Of a stretch of DNA of 24,453 bases, positions 6,165 through 15,339 are shown piece by piece. The DNA comes from CAZNGF01 sp964572855. Its GTDB lineage: Bacteria > Bipolaricaulota > Bipolaricaulia > RBG-16-55-9 > JAJCYT01. The DNA is taken from positions 1 to 24,453 of the forward strand of contig CAZNGF010000046.1 in assembly GCA_964572855.1 (NCBI GenBank). Reading direction: 5' to 3'. Numbering within the stretch: position 1 is the stretch's first letter; every line of letters starts with the position of its first letter. A program made the translations under genes and the position numbers. The notes under the pieces were generated by a model. That model worked only from the letters and a program-made list of their open reading frames with translations. It did not search any database and was not told where the DNA came from.

Positions 6165-8453
6165 ATGCCCTCGAATCAGAAGGAACGGCTGCGGCTGGTG
6201 GTGCGTGGGGCGGTGCAGGGCGTGGGCTTCCGCCCGTTCGTCTACCGCTTGGCGCACGAGCTCGAGCTGGCCGGCTGGGTCAACAACGCCTCCGAGGGCG
6301 TGTTCGTCGAGGTCGAGGGGACGCCCACGGCGCTGGAGGCGTTTCGTCGGCGGCTCGAAGCCGAGCGCCCGCCCCGCTCGCTGATCCAGTCGGTCGAAGC
6401 CGACTGGCTTGAGCCGGCGGGCTTCCAGGGCTTTTCGATCCGCCACAGCGACGGCGCGGGCGCCAAAAGCGCGCTCGTGCTGCCGGATATTGCGACCTGC
6501 CCCGACTGCCTGCGCGAGGTGCTGGACCCGCACGACCGCCGCCACCGCTACCCGTTCACCAACTGCACGCACTGCGGCCCGCGCTTTTCGATCGTGGAGC
6601 GCTTGCCCTACGACCGGCCGCACACCACGATGAAGGCTTTCCCGCTCTGCCCGCGCTGCCGCGCCGAGTACGAGGACCCGCTGGACCGCCGCTTCCACGC
6701 CCAGCCCACGGCCTGCCCCGACTGCGGGCCGCAGCTCGCGCTCTGGGACGCCTCCGGCACGGTGTTGGCCGCGCGCGACGACGCGCTCCGTGCGGCGGCG
6801 GGGCGGATTGGCGCCGGGGAGATCGTCGCGCTCAAGGGGCTGGGCGGATTCCAATTGCTCTGCGACGCGCGGGCCGAGCACAGCGTGGCCGAGCTGCGCC
6901 GGCGCAAGGGCCGGGACGCAAAGCCGTTTGCGCTCATGGTCGCGGACCTGAGCGCGGCGGAGGCGCTGTGCGAGCTCAGCGAAGCAGAACGCGCGCTGCT
7001 GACCTCCCCCGAGGCGCCCGTCGTCCTGCTGCGCGCGCGGGCCGGGAGCGAGATCGCAAGGAGCGTGGCGCCGGACAATCCCTATCTGGGCCTGATGCTG
7101 CCCTACACGCCGCTGCACCACTTGTTGCTTCTGGAACTGGGTTTCCCGATCGTGGCCACCAGCGGCAACCGCTCGGACGAGCCGATCTGCACCCACGAGC
7201 GCGAGGCGCTGGCGCGGCTAGGTGGAATCGCCGACGCCTTCCTGGTTCACGATCGCCCCATCGCGCGCGGCGTGGACGACTCGGTCGCGCGCGTGATGGA
7301 TGGGAAGCCGCGCGTGCTGCGGCGGGCGCGCGGCTACGCGCCGCTGCCGATCACGCTCCCCGAGGCCGGCCCGCCGGCGCTGGCGGTCGGGGGCTTTTTG
7401 AAGAACACGGTGGCCGTCTCGGTGGGCAAGGACGTCTTCCTGAGCCAGCACGTGGGCGACCTGGAGACCGGGCCGGCGCGCGCGGCCTTTCGGCAAGCCA
7501 TCAGCGACCTGTGCGCGCTCTACGAGTTGAATCCCGAGGCCGTGGCCGCCGACGCGCACCCGGACTACCCCTCGACGCGCCACGCGGAAGGGCTCAAGAA
7601 ACCCGTGATCCGGGTACAGCACCACCACGCGCACGTCCTAAGCTGCCTGGCCGAGCACGGGCTGTCGGGCCCCGCGCTGGGCGTGGCCTGGGACGGGACG
7701 GGCCTCGGGGACGACGGCACGGTGTGGGGCGGGGAGTTCTTCCGGGTCGGAGAGGACGTAATCGAGCGGATCGCCCACCTGAGAACGTTCCCGCTGCCGG
7801 GCGGCGACCGGGCGGCGATCGAGCCGCGGCGGGCGGCGCTGGGGCTGCTTTTCGAGATGTACGGCGAAGCCGCGCTCGAGCGGATCGAGCTGCCCACGCT
7901 GGCGGCGTTCTCCCGGAAGGAGCTGGACGTGATGCGCGCCGCGCTGGCCAGGGGGCTCAACGCCCCGCGCAGCTCGAGCGCCGGACGACTCTTTGACGCG
8001 CTCGCCTCGCTGCTGGGCCTGGCCCAGCGCTCGGGCCACGAGGGGCAGGCCGCCCAGAGACTCGAGTTCGCGGCCGAGCGGGCGGGCGAGGCGCACGCAT
8101 ATCCGTTTGCGATCTCGGGGCACGACGACGGGCCGTGGATGCTGGACTGGGGCCCGCTGGTCGAGCGCGCGCTGGCCGAGCGGGAAGCGGGGGCACCGGT
8201 CGAGGTGATCGCCCGGTGCGTTCACCTTACGATGGTCGAGATGATCGCGGCCGCGGCCCAGCGTGCGGGGCTGTCCGTCGTTGCCCTGAGCGGCGGGTGC
8301 TTCCAGAACCGGCTGCTGACCGAGCGGACGCTCGAGCGGTTGCGCGGGAGCGGGTTCGAGGCGTACGCGCACGAAACGGTGCCGCCCAACGACGGCGGCC
8401 TGGCGCTGGGCCAGCTCTTGGGGGCTTGGCGGAAGTTGAGGGCGCAGACATGA
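6165..8453 (+). CDS. hypF: Carbamoyltransferase HypF, [NiFe]-hydrogenase maturation
   Basis: HypF makes carbamoyl-adenylate from carbamoyl phosphate and ATP and transfers the carbamoyl group to the C-terminal Cys of HypE, the first step of cyanide-ligand synthesis. At 762 aa it has full length and all domains in order: acylphosphatase-like (VRGAVQGVGFRPFVYRLAHE at about 12-31), two zinc-finger-like Cys clusters (CPDC...CTHC and CPRC...CPDC, about 110-190), YrdC-like (KGLGGFQLLCDA, RRKGRDAKPFALMV, about 200-375) and Kae1-like (VQHHHAHVLSCLAEHG near 484, DGTGLGDDGTVWGGE, ALSGGCFQN near 706). The ATG at 6165 follows a weak AAGGCGGTG. It is the first gene of hypFCDE; hypC starts 22 bases downstream. 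Control by the FNR/CRP-like box is inferred. Confidence 0.97.
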   Translation: MPSNQKERLRLVVRGAVQGVGFRPFVYRLAHELELAGWVNNASEGVFVEVEGTPTALEAFRRRLEAERPPRSLIQSVEADWLEPAGFQGFSIRHSDGAGAKSALVLPDIATCPDCLREVLDPHDRRHRYPFTNCTHCGPRFSIVERLPYDRPHTTMKAFPLCPRCRAEYEDPLDRRFHAQPTACPDCGPQLALWDASGTVLAARDDALRAAAGRIGAGEIVALKGLGGFQLLCDARAEHSVAELRRRKGRDAKPFALMVADLSAAEALCELSEAERALLTSPEAPVVLLRARAGSEIARSVAPDNPYLGLMLPYTPLHHLLLLELGFPIVATSGNRSDEPICTHEREALARLGGIADAFLVHDRPIARGVDDSVARVMDGKPRVLRRARGYAPLPITLPEAGPPALAVGGFLKNTVAVSVGKDVFLSQHVGDLETGPARAAFRQAISDLCALYELNPEAVAADAHPDYPSTRHAEGLKKPVIRVQHHHAHVLSCLAEHGLSGPALGVAWDGTGLGDDGTVWGGEFFRVGEDVIERIAHLRTFPLPGGDRAAIEPRRAALGLLFEMYGEAALERIELPTLAAFSRKELDVMRAALARGLNAPRSSSAGRLFDALASLLGLAQRSGHEGQAAQRLEFAAERAGEAHAYPFAISGHDDGPWMLDWGPLVERALAEREAGAPVEVIARCVHLTMVEMIAAAAQRAGLSVVALSGGCFQNRLLTERTLERLRGSGFEAYAHETVPPNDGGLALGQLLGAWRKLRAQT

Positions 8454-8475
8454 ACAACTCAGCGAGGAGGCCCGT

Positions 8476-8720
8476 ATGTGCCTGGCCGTGCCGGGACGAG
8501 TGCTTGAGGTGATCGACGACCACCCGCTCACGCGGCGGGGCAAGATCGATTTCAGCGGCGTGCAGCGCGAGGTGAACCTCTCGCTCGTGCCCGAAGCCGT
8601 CGTGGGCGACTACGTGCTGGTCCACGTGGGCGTCGCGCTCAGTACGGTGGACGAGGCCGAAGCGCAGCGCACGCTCGACTACCTGCGCGAGATCGACGAA
8701 CTGAGCGAATTGGAGCTGCC

Positions 8721-8724
<4 letters not shown>
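8476..8724 (+). CDS. hypC: Hydrogenase maturation chaperone HypC
   Basis: This 82-aa protein begins MCLAVPGRVLEV. It has the invariant Cys2 that, together with HypD, holds the Fe(CN)2CO unit and then delivers it to the hydrogenase large subunit. The start is supported by GCGAGGAGG five bases upstream. The stop overlaps the hypD start (GTGA), so translation is coupled. Length is normal for the HypC/HupF family. Confidence 0.97.
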
Positions 8725-9820
<1,096 letters not shown>

Positions 9821-9824
<4 letters not shown>

Positions 9825-10870
9825 GCGAGGACTTCGCGCGCTCCTGTCCGATCCCGCTCAGCCAGTACCCACAGGTCACGCTGGCCCACGGCGGCGGCGG
9901 GACGCTCACGCGGCAGCTGATCGAGCGCATGTTCCTGAAAACGTTCGACAACCCCGCACTGCGGGCGCTGCACGACGGGGCGGTGTTCCCGGCCCCCGGT
10001 GACAGGCTCGCGTTCTCGACGGACTCCTACGTGGTCAAGCCCCTGTTTTTCCCCGGCGGCGACATCGGGCAGTTGGCGATCCACGGGACCGTCAACGACC
10101 TGGCCATGTGCGGCGCGCGGCCGCTGTACTTGAGCGCCGGGTTCATTCTGGAAGAGGGCCTGCCGATGGAGACCCTGTGGCGCGTCGTGCGCTCGATGGC
10201 CGAGGCGGCGGACGACTGCGGCGTACAAATCGTCACGGGCGACACCAAAGTCGTGGACCGCGGCAAGGGCGACGGGATCTTTATCAACACGGCGGGTATG
10301 GGCGCGCTGCGGGACGACGTGACCGTCGCGCCGAATCGTGTGCGGCCGGGCGACGTGCTGCTGCTCAACGGCGACGTGGGTCGGCACGGGATGGCCATCA
10401 TGGCCGCGCGCGAGGAGCTGGCCTTCGACAGCCCGATTACAAGCGACTCCGCCCCGCTGCACGGGCTGGTGGCCGCGCTGCTGGATGCGGGGATCGAGGT
10501 CCACTGCCTGCGCGACCTCACGCGCGGCGGGCTGGCCAGCGGGACGATCGAGGTGGCCGAGGGGGCCGGGCTCGAGATCGAAATCGACGAGCCGAGCGTG
10601 CCCGTGATTGAAACCGTGCGCGGCGCCTGCGAAATCCTCGGATTGGACCCGTTCTACGTCGCCAACGAGGGGCGGCTGCTGGCCTTCGTGCCGGAGGCGC
10701 AGGCCGAGCAAGCGCTTTCCCTCATGCGCGCCCACCCGCAGGGGAGCGGTGCGGTCCCAATCGGCCGCGTCCGCGAGGGCGAACCGGGCTTGGTCACGCT
10801 CCAGACCGCGCTGGGCTCCAGCCGCGTGCTCGACATGCTCAGCGGCGAGCAGCTCCCGCGCATTTGCTGA
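9821..10870 (+). CDS. hypE: Hydrogenase maturation protein HypE
   Basis: HypE dehydrates the carbamoyl group received from HypF to a thiocyanate on its C-terminal Cys, using ATP, and donates cyanide to HypCD. The 349-aa protein has the PurM/AIRS-type fold. VTLAHGGGGTLTRQLIERMF lies near the N-terminus, followed by FSTDSYVVKPLFFPGGDIG and GTVNDLAMCGARP, and the protein ends exactly in PRIC, the conserved cyanated tail. The ATG overlaps the hypD stop. Transcription may end in the roughly 70 bases that follow, but I see no clear terminator hairpin before the next promoter at 10940. Confidence 0.97.
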
Positions 10871-10939
10871 GCCTCCTGCTTCCTTTCCCTCGGCGGTTTG
10901 CATTGCCCCTTCTCCTCTGGCGCGGTTGCTGCGGACCGG

Positions 10940-10968
10940 TTGATTCCGCCGCCCGGCGCGTCTATACT
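10940..10968 (+). promoter_or_regulatory. Sigma70-type promoter for the ABC-F gene
   Basis: TTGATT (10940-10945), a 17-base spacer and TATACT (10963-10968) form a near-consensus promoter. Transcription should begin near 10975. This leaves a leader of about 165 bases before the ABC-F start, which includes a short SD-led reading frame. Confidence 0.7.
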
Positions 10969-11001
10969 CCGTCCGCCTCAACCAAAGGAGGGCGAAGTCC
11001 C

Positions 11002-11043
11002 GTGCACAAGAACCACCCCAGCGACGCCGCGCCGGCGCTCTAA
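11002..11043 (+). CDS. Candidate 13-codon leader peptide upstream of the ABC-F gene
   Basis: A strong AAAGGAGGG (10984-10992) is followed nine bases later by GTG and a 13-codon frame encoding MHKNHPSDAAPAL, then TAA. It lies wholly in the leader between the promoter and the ABC-F gene, ending 96 bases before that gene's start. Leader peptides that sense stalled ribosomes control several antibiotic-resistance ABC-F genes, so a regulatory role is plausible. The downstream leader can form a wobble-rich hairpin (11052-11060 with 11074-11082) and a second pairing (11067-11072 with 11099-11104) followed by a C/U-rich tract. Expression is unproven. Confidence 0.45.
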   Translation: MHKNHPSDAAPAL

Positions 11044-11139
11044 GTCCGCTTTCGGCCAGCCGACGCCCACCGCGCTGGTTGGTCTCAGGGTCTCCGATCG
11101 GTGGCTTTCCCCCTTTCTCCCAAGCCGAGAGGAGGATCT

Positions 11140-12645
11140 GTGCAATTCGTCCACTTTCAACGCACATCGTTTGCCTACGAATCCGCCAGCCAGCCCCTCC
11201 TGACCGACTTGAACCTGTCGTTTCCCGCGGGCTGGAGCGGGATCATTGGGCTCAACGGCGCGGGCAAGACCACGCTGCTGCGGCTGGCCTGCGGCGGGCT
11301 CCAACCGACCGACGGGGCGGTGCAGCTCCCGGGGCCGGCCCTTTACTGCCCGCAGCGTACGGACGACCCGCCGCAGGGGTTCGAGGATTTCCTGAACGCC
11401 TACGACGGAACGGCCGCCGCGTGGCGCGGCCGGCTCGCGGTGCGCGACGCGTGGCTCGACCGCTGGGACACGTGCAGCCACGGCGAGCGCAAGCGGGCGC
11501 AGCTCGCGGTCGCGCTCTGGCAAGACCCGTCCGTGCTGGCCGTGGACGAGCCCACCAACCACCTGGACGCCGAGGCCCGCGACCTGTTGTCAAACGCGCT
11601 CAAGCGCTACCGCGGCGTCGGCTTGCTGGTGAGTCACGACCGCGCGCTGCTGGACGAGCTGTGCGGACAGTGCGCCTTCGTCGAACCGCCGGCCGTGGTC
11701 GTGCGACCCGGCGGCTACACGCAGGGGCGGGAACAGGCCGACGCCGAGGCCGCGGCCGAGCGCGAGCGCTTCTCTGCGCTCAAGGCCGAGCACGACAAGC
11801 TGCAACGCGAGGCCGCCCGCCGCCGGCAGGAGGCCGCGCGCGCCGACGGCAAGCGTTCCAAGCGCGGGCTGGCCAAGAAGGACCACGACGCCAAGGGCAA
11901 ACTCGACCAAGCGCGCGTCACGGGCAAGGACGGCCAGGCGGGCCGGCTCGCGCGCCAGATGGACGCCCGGGTCGAACGCGCGCGGGCCGAGAGGGAGGCC
12001 ATGCAACTCAGGAAGCGCACCCAGCTTGGGATCGGCCTGCCGGGCGCGCGCGCCCGGCGCGACGCGCTCTTCCGCTTGGGAGGCGTGCGCCTCCCCCTGG
12101 GCGCGGATCGGTTTCTGGACGTGCCCGAACTCGTGATGCGTCCGTCGGACCGGATCGCGCTCACGGGACCCAACGGCGCCGGCAAGAGCACGCTGGTACA
12201 CCACCTGGTGACGAACCTGGAGCTGCCGCCCGAGCGCGTGGCCTACCTGCCGCAGGAGATCCCGCTCGAGACTTCCAGGCAGCTGTTGGCGGACTTGAAG
12301 ACGCTCCCGAAAGCGGAACTGGGCCAACTGCTGGACGTCGTCCACCGGCTCGGCACGCCGCCCGAGCGCGTGCTGGACACGGATACGCCCAGCCCCGGCG
12401 AGCTGCGCAAGCTGCTGTTGGCGGCGCAGGCGATCCGCGAGCCCTACCTGATCCTGATGGACGAACCCACCAACCACCTGGATTTGCCGGCGGTCGAGTG
12501 CCTGGAGGCGGCGCTGGCCCCCTGCCCGGCGGGGCTGCTGCTGGTGAGCCACGATCGGCGCTTCCTGGATGCGTTGACCGAGCGGCGCTGGCGCATGGTG
12601 GAAGGGAAAAACGGGGCTGAAGTCCGGCTCGAGTTGGCCGGATAA
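11140..12645 (+). CDS. ABC-F family ATPase (ribosome-associated, possible translation/antibiotic-protection factor)
   Basis: This 501-aa soluble protein has two ABC domains and no membrane segments, which is the ABC-F architecture. These proteins bind the ribosomal E site and relieve stalling or antibiotic inhibition. The first domain has GLNGAGKTTLL near residue 38 and VDEPTNHLD; the second has GPNGAGKSTLVHHL and MDEPTNHLD. A charged linker of roughly 90 residues between them (about 200-290), rich in Arg/Lys/Glu/Ala, is the P-site-tRNA-interacting region. Both signature motifs are non-standard: CSHGE and SPGE instead of LSGGE. The GTG at 11140 was chosen because AGGAGG lies four bases upstream and homology begins at once; a GTG at 11101 lacks such a site. 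Resistance function is an inference from the leader. Confidence 0.9.
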   Translation: MQFVHFQRTSFAYESASQPLLTDLNLSFPAGWSGIIGLNGAGKTTLLRLACGGLQPTDGAVQLPGPALYCPQRTDDPPQGFEDFLNAYDGTAAAWRGRLAVRDAWLDRWDTCSHGERKRAQLAVALWQDPSVLAVDEPTNHLDAEARDLLSNALKRYRGVGLLVSHDRALLDELCGQCAFVEPPAVVVRPGGYTQGREQADAEAAAERERFSALKAEHDKLQREAARRRQEAARADGKRSKRGLAKKDHDAKGKLDQARVTGKDGQAGRLARQMDARVERARAEREAMQLRKRTQLGIGLPGARARRDALFRLGGVRLPLGADRFLDVPELVMRPSDRIALTGPNGAGKSTLVHHLVTNLELPPERVAYLPQEIPLETSRQLLADLKTLPKAELGQLLDVVHRLGTPPERVLDTDTPSPGELRKLLLAAQAIREPYLILMDEPTNHLDLPAVECLEAALAPCPAGLLLVSHDRRFLDALTERRWRMVEGKNGAEVRLELAG

Positions 12646-12661
12646 CCGGGTCACGGAGAGG

Positions 12662-12709
12662 CGAGGGGTTTTTCAGGTTCCAGTCAGGGCACCGCTGCAA
12701 AACCCCTCG
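12662..12709. terminator. 11-bp inverted repeat between convergent genes, possible bidirectional terminator
   Basis: CGAGGGGTTTT (12662-12672) and AAAACCCCTCG (12699-12709) are perfect complements with a 26-base loop. They lie just after the ABC-F stop and before the end of the small minus-strand ORF. The T-run is inside the stem rather than after it, so termination is only a possibility. Confidence 0.35.
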
Positions 12710-12733
12710 GCGCCAACCCGGATGCGCGCGTCG

Positions 12734-12883
12734 CTAGCCTTTGGGCGTTCTGGGCGCTCGCCCCCACAGCCCGCGGCGCCGTCGGATGACCGGCTTGCGG
12801 GCGATCGGGTGGAGCAGGTCGGTCCGGCCCGCCAGGGCCTTGACCTCTTCCCAGAAGTCCGCGTTGGTGCGTTTCGGTCTCAT
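12734..12883 (-). CDS. Hypothetical 49-aa basic protein
   Basis: An ATG-to-TAG frame on the minus strand encodes 49 residues beginning MRPKRTNADFWEEVKALAGR and ending RAPRTPKG. About 86 percent of codons end in G or C, and the composition looks like a real protein (a short amphipathic N-terminal helix, then an Arg/Pro-rich tail) rather than an antisense shadow. No clear SD precedes the ATG, though TAAAAA lies about 15 bases upstream. I recognise no family. It faces the ABC-F gene convergently and shares a short intergenic region with the secreted-protein gene. Confidence 0.35.
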   Translation of the reverse strand: MRPKRTNADFWEEVKALAGRTDLLHPIARKPVIRRRRGLWGRAPRTPKG

Positions 12884-12943
12884 AGTGCGAGGTTTTTACC
12901 ACGGGGGCCGGCCGCTGTCAACCGCCATCTGTCACGTTTTTGG

Positions 12944-12957
12944 GGGACATTTGTCCC
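12944..12957. repeat. Palindrome GGGACA-TT-TGTCCC, candidate operator
   Basis: A perfect 6-bp dyad with a two-base spacer lies in the 221-base region between the small ORF and the secreted-protein gene. Its size and symmetry suit a dimeric repressor. No promoter of good quality overlaps it, so the target gene is uncertain. Confidence 0.3.
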
Positions 12958-13104
12958 ATCGCTCCCCTCGCTTGGACGCGTTTTTCACGCGATCCCCACC
13001 GAACGCTCACCGGGTCATCATTCACCCCTCATGGACGGGGACTAAATTGAGACCATCCCGGCGCGAACGAGCCGGAGAAAACCAAGACTCCTGAAGGAGG
13101 AGCC

Positions 13105-13758
13105 ATGAACAAGACCATCGCCACCATCGCCGCCTCGACCCTGGCCTTGCTGATCGCGATCGCCTCGGTGGGCCTGGCCCAGCCCGGCGCCGCCGGTGCG
13201 CCCGACGGGGACCCAATCCAGACCCGCATTCTGGTGGCCTTCAACCGCGCCGAGCTCAGCCTGGAACAGCTGCAGTCGCTGCAGGGCATGGCCGAGACCA
13301 CCCTCGTCGCCCGCGACGAGGTCACCGCCGCGCACGACGCGCTGCAGGACTTCCTGGTCAACTGGACCGGCAGCGCCGACGCGTTCGAGACGGCCTTCGA
13401 GGCCGAGCGCGCCAAGGTCCAGGAGGCGGCCGACGCGCTGCACGGACTGCAGGCGCAAAACGCCGACGCGGTGAAGGACATGCTTAGCGCCAACCAGTAC
13501 CAGGCGCTTGCGTTCGCCCTGCGCCCGCTGACCGGCCCCGGCGACCGCCCGGAGCGGCCGGCCAACGCGCCCAACTTCGACGAGGACGCCCCCGGCCCGC
13601 GTGGTCGGCGCGCCCCCGATGGGAACGCGCCTCAGAACGCTCCCGACGGTCCGCAGGGCCGGCGCGGCGGTCCGGGACGCGGCGGCCCCGGCGCGCAGCT
13701 TGCCGGGCTGGATACGCTGCTCGAGGTGATCGACGCCAAGATCGCCGCCCTGCAATAG
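13105..13758 (+). CDS. Small secreted/periplasmic helical protein, Spy/CpxP-like (tentative)
   Basis: The 217-aa protein begins with a standard Sec signal peptide (MNKTIATIAASTLALLIAIA, probable cleavage after SVGLA near residue 25). A helix-rich middle follows (about 38-150), with LSLEQLQSLQGM and LSANQYQALAFALRPLTG, which resemble the LTxxQ-type segments of Spy/CpxP-like chaperones. Residues about 152-197 are a Pro/Gly/Arg-rich low-complexity linker (NAPQNAPDGPQGRRGGPGRG), and a short C-terminal helix ends IDAKIAALQ. The start is fixed by AAGGAGG four bases upstream. It stands alone, with a hairpin terminator just after it. The Spy-like label rests on pattern only; an unclassified exported protein is equally possible. 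Confidence 0.7.
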   Translation: MNKTIATIAASTLALLIAIASVGLAQPGAAGAPDGDPIQTRILVAFNRAELSLEQLQSLQGMAETTLVARDEVTAAHDALQDFLVNWTGSADAFETAFEAERAKVQEAADALHGLQAQNADAVKDMLSANQYQALAFALRPLTGPGDRPERPANAPNFDEDAPGPRGRRAPDGNAPQNAPDGPQGRRGGPGRGGPGAQLAGLDTLLEVIDAKIAALQ

Positions 13759-13784
13759 CCGCGACCTCCTTTGGCCGTGCGCGC

Positions 13785-13813
13785 GAACGCCTCCGATCCG
13801 CTCGGGGGCGTTC
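13785..13813 (+). terminator. Hairpin after the secreted-protein gene
   Basis: GAACGCC (13785-13791) and GGCGTTC (13807-13813) form a 7-bp stem 26 bases past the stop, followed by a modest T-containing stretch (CGCTTTCGTTG). This is a weak-tailed intrinsic terminator. Confidence 0.5.
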
Positions 13814-13955
13814 CGCTTTCGTTGCCAATAAGGCGGATCTACCCCGCGCCCCGGGCGTTCCTTCGTCAAGGTAAATGCGTGCCGTGCGAGTGGGTTCGTC
13901 GTTTCGGTGCGCAGAGCGCGGGCCCTATCGCCGGCGATTCGGGTGGTGGAAGGAT

Positions 13956-13981
13956 GAGGGGGACGCGCACGCGTCCCCCTC
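13956..13981 (-). terminator. Perfect 12-bp hairpin after the binding-protein gene
   Basis: GAGGGGGACGCG (13956-13967), CA, then CGCGTCCCCCTC (13970-13981) form a very stable hairpin. It starts 26 bases beyond the stop of the minus-strand binding-protein gene. The sequence after it on the minus strand (ATCCTTCC) has few T residues, so it may act as a terminator or as an mRNA 3'-end stabiliser. Confidence 0.6.
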
Positions 13982-14007
13982 GCCCATTGCGTTTGCCTCG
14001 ATCCGGC

Positions 14008-15294
14008 TTAGCCGATGGCGTCGCAGCCGTCGGGGCCGCAATCGACCGTGCCGGTCTCGACGATTTGGCCGCCCTCGATGGCCCAGGTACCAACGGGGCC
14101 AAACGGGTCGCCGTTGTCGTCGAAGTCGACCGCGCCGCTGGCGCCGTTGTAGTTGATGTCGTCGCCGGCCGCCGCGGCTGCCAGCGCCGCGTCCAGCTCG
14201 CCCACGGAGTAAGCCGTCCCGCCGGGGTTGGCCACCGAGCGGACGTTGGCCGCGATGCTCGAGCCCGAGACCTCCTGGCCCTGGCCCACCGCGCGCGCGA
14301 TGGCCAGCGCCGTGATCGCGATGGCATCGTAGGAGTGCGGCGTGAACACGAAGGGATCCTCGTTCAGGCGCTGGCGATAGCTGGAGGCGAAGCGCTCGCC
14401 GCCGGGGGTCGTGGCCGTGGCGGGCGCGGTGCCCACGATGCCCTCCAGCAGGTCGGCGCCCACGGCCTCGGTGATGCGGTCGATCAGGTCCTGGTTCTTG
14501 TTGCCGTCGACCAGCAGGTCGAAGTTGGTCACGCCGGCGGCCACCATCTGGGTGATGAGCGCCTCGCCCTCGTCGAAGGTGATCAGGCTGATCGCGTCCG
14601 GGCTGTCGGCCGAGGCCGCCGCGATCTCGGCGGAGAAGTCGGTCGTGTTCGGGTCGTAGAGCGAGACGTTGCTGACCTCGCCGCCGAGGGACTCGAAGTT
14701 GGCCTTGAGCGCGTCGGCCAGCCCCGCGCCGTAGGCGTCGTTGCGCGAGATGATGGCGATCTTGCGGTAGCCCTTGACGTTGAAGGCCAAATCCGCCAGC
14801 ACAATGCCCTGCAGCGAGTCCGGCGGGGCGGTGCGGAACACGAGGTCGTTGTCGTCCAGCCCGGTCAGGGCCGGCGAGGTGGCCGAAGGCGAGATCTGGA
14901 ACACGCCGCCGGCGACCGTCACCGAGGTGATCGGAATGGTCACACCCGAAGCCGCCGCGCCGAAGAGCGCGGGCACGCCCACGGTGCTGACCAGTTCCGT
15001 GGCCGACTGCACGCCCTGGTCGGGGTTCGTGCCGGAGTCGCGCACGGCCAGTTGCAGGATGCCGGCGCCGGGGATGCCGCCCGCGCCGTTGATCTCGTCG
15101 CGCGCGATCTCGGCGGCCACCTGAAAGCGGGGGCCGAAGCTCTGGAGCTGGCCGGTCAGCGGGACGACCGCGCCCATCGTGACGCCCTCCTGGGCGTAGC
15201 TGAGCAGCGGGCCCTGCAGCGCCGTGGCGCCCACCGCCAAGCCCAGCCCTTTGAGGAAGGTACGACGGTCTAAACGACCGTGAAACTTGGACAT
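14008..15294 (-). CDS. Tat-exported ABC transporter substrate-binding protein, LivJ/LivK type
   Basis: This 428-aa type-1 periplasmic binding protein of the branched-chain amino acid (Leu/Ile/Val) transporter family is predicted to capture amino acids or related small solutes outside the cell. The N-terminus carries a twin-arginine motif, DRRTFLKG (Arg 10-11), followed by a hydrophobic stretch and a cleavage region near SYAQ, so export should use Tat. The mature part starts VTMGAVVPLTGQLQSFGP, typical of the family, then VRDSGTNPDQGVQSATEL and IISRNDAYGAGLADALK. The C-terminus has two Cys (DCGPDGC) that could form a disulfide. The ATG at 15294 was chosen for its AAGGAGG. No permease or ATPase genes are nearby, so it is an orphan here. 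It has its own consensus promoter and a hairpin terminator. Confidence 0.9.
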   Translation of the reverse strand: MSKFHGRLDRRTFLKGLGLAVGATALQGPLLSYAQEGVTMGAVVPLTGQLQSFGPRFQVAAEIARDEINGAGGIPGAGILQLAVRDSGTNPDQGVQSATELVSTVGVPALFGAAASGVTIPITSVTVAGGVFQISPSATSPALTGLDDNDLVFRTAPPDSLQGIVLADLAFNVKGYRKIAIISRNDAYGAGLADALKANFESLGGEVSNVSLYDPNTTDFSAEIAAASADSPDAISLITFDEGEALITQMVAAGVTNFDLLVDGNKNQDLIDRITEAVGADLLEGIVGTAPATATTPGGERFASSYRQRLNEDPFVFTPHSYDAIAITALAIARAVGQGQEVSGSSIAANVRSVANPGGTAYSVGELDAALAAAAAGDDINYNGASGAVDFDDNGDPFGPVGTWAIEGGQIVETGTVDCGPDGCDAIG

Positions 15295-15339
15295 AAAACA
15301 ACCTCCTTTTGGGTTTTTGTCCAATTGGCTTTGTCTGTT

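Noticed and set aside
11052..11104. Classic mutually exclusive terminator/antiterminator pair in the ABC-F leader
   Set aside because: The 5' arm of the second pairing lies in the loop of the first, not in its stem, so strict mutual exclusion cannot be claimed, and the tract after it is C-rich rather than a T-run.
12684..12902. 72-aa minus-strand frame overlapping the 49-aa ORF
   Set aside because: Its third-position composition is poorer and the sequence is Gly/Pro/Ala-rich without structure; the 49-aa frame looks more like protein.
13771..15273. 500-aa plus-strand ORF opposite the LivK-type gene
   Set aside because: Overlaps a perfect terminator hairpin and the binding-protein gene; low-complexity Ala/Gly/Arg/Val translation.
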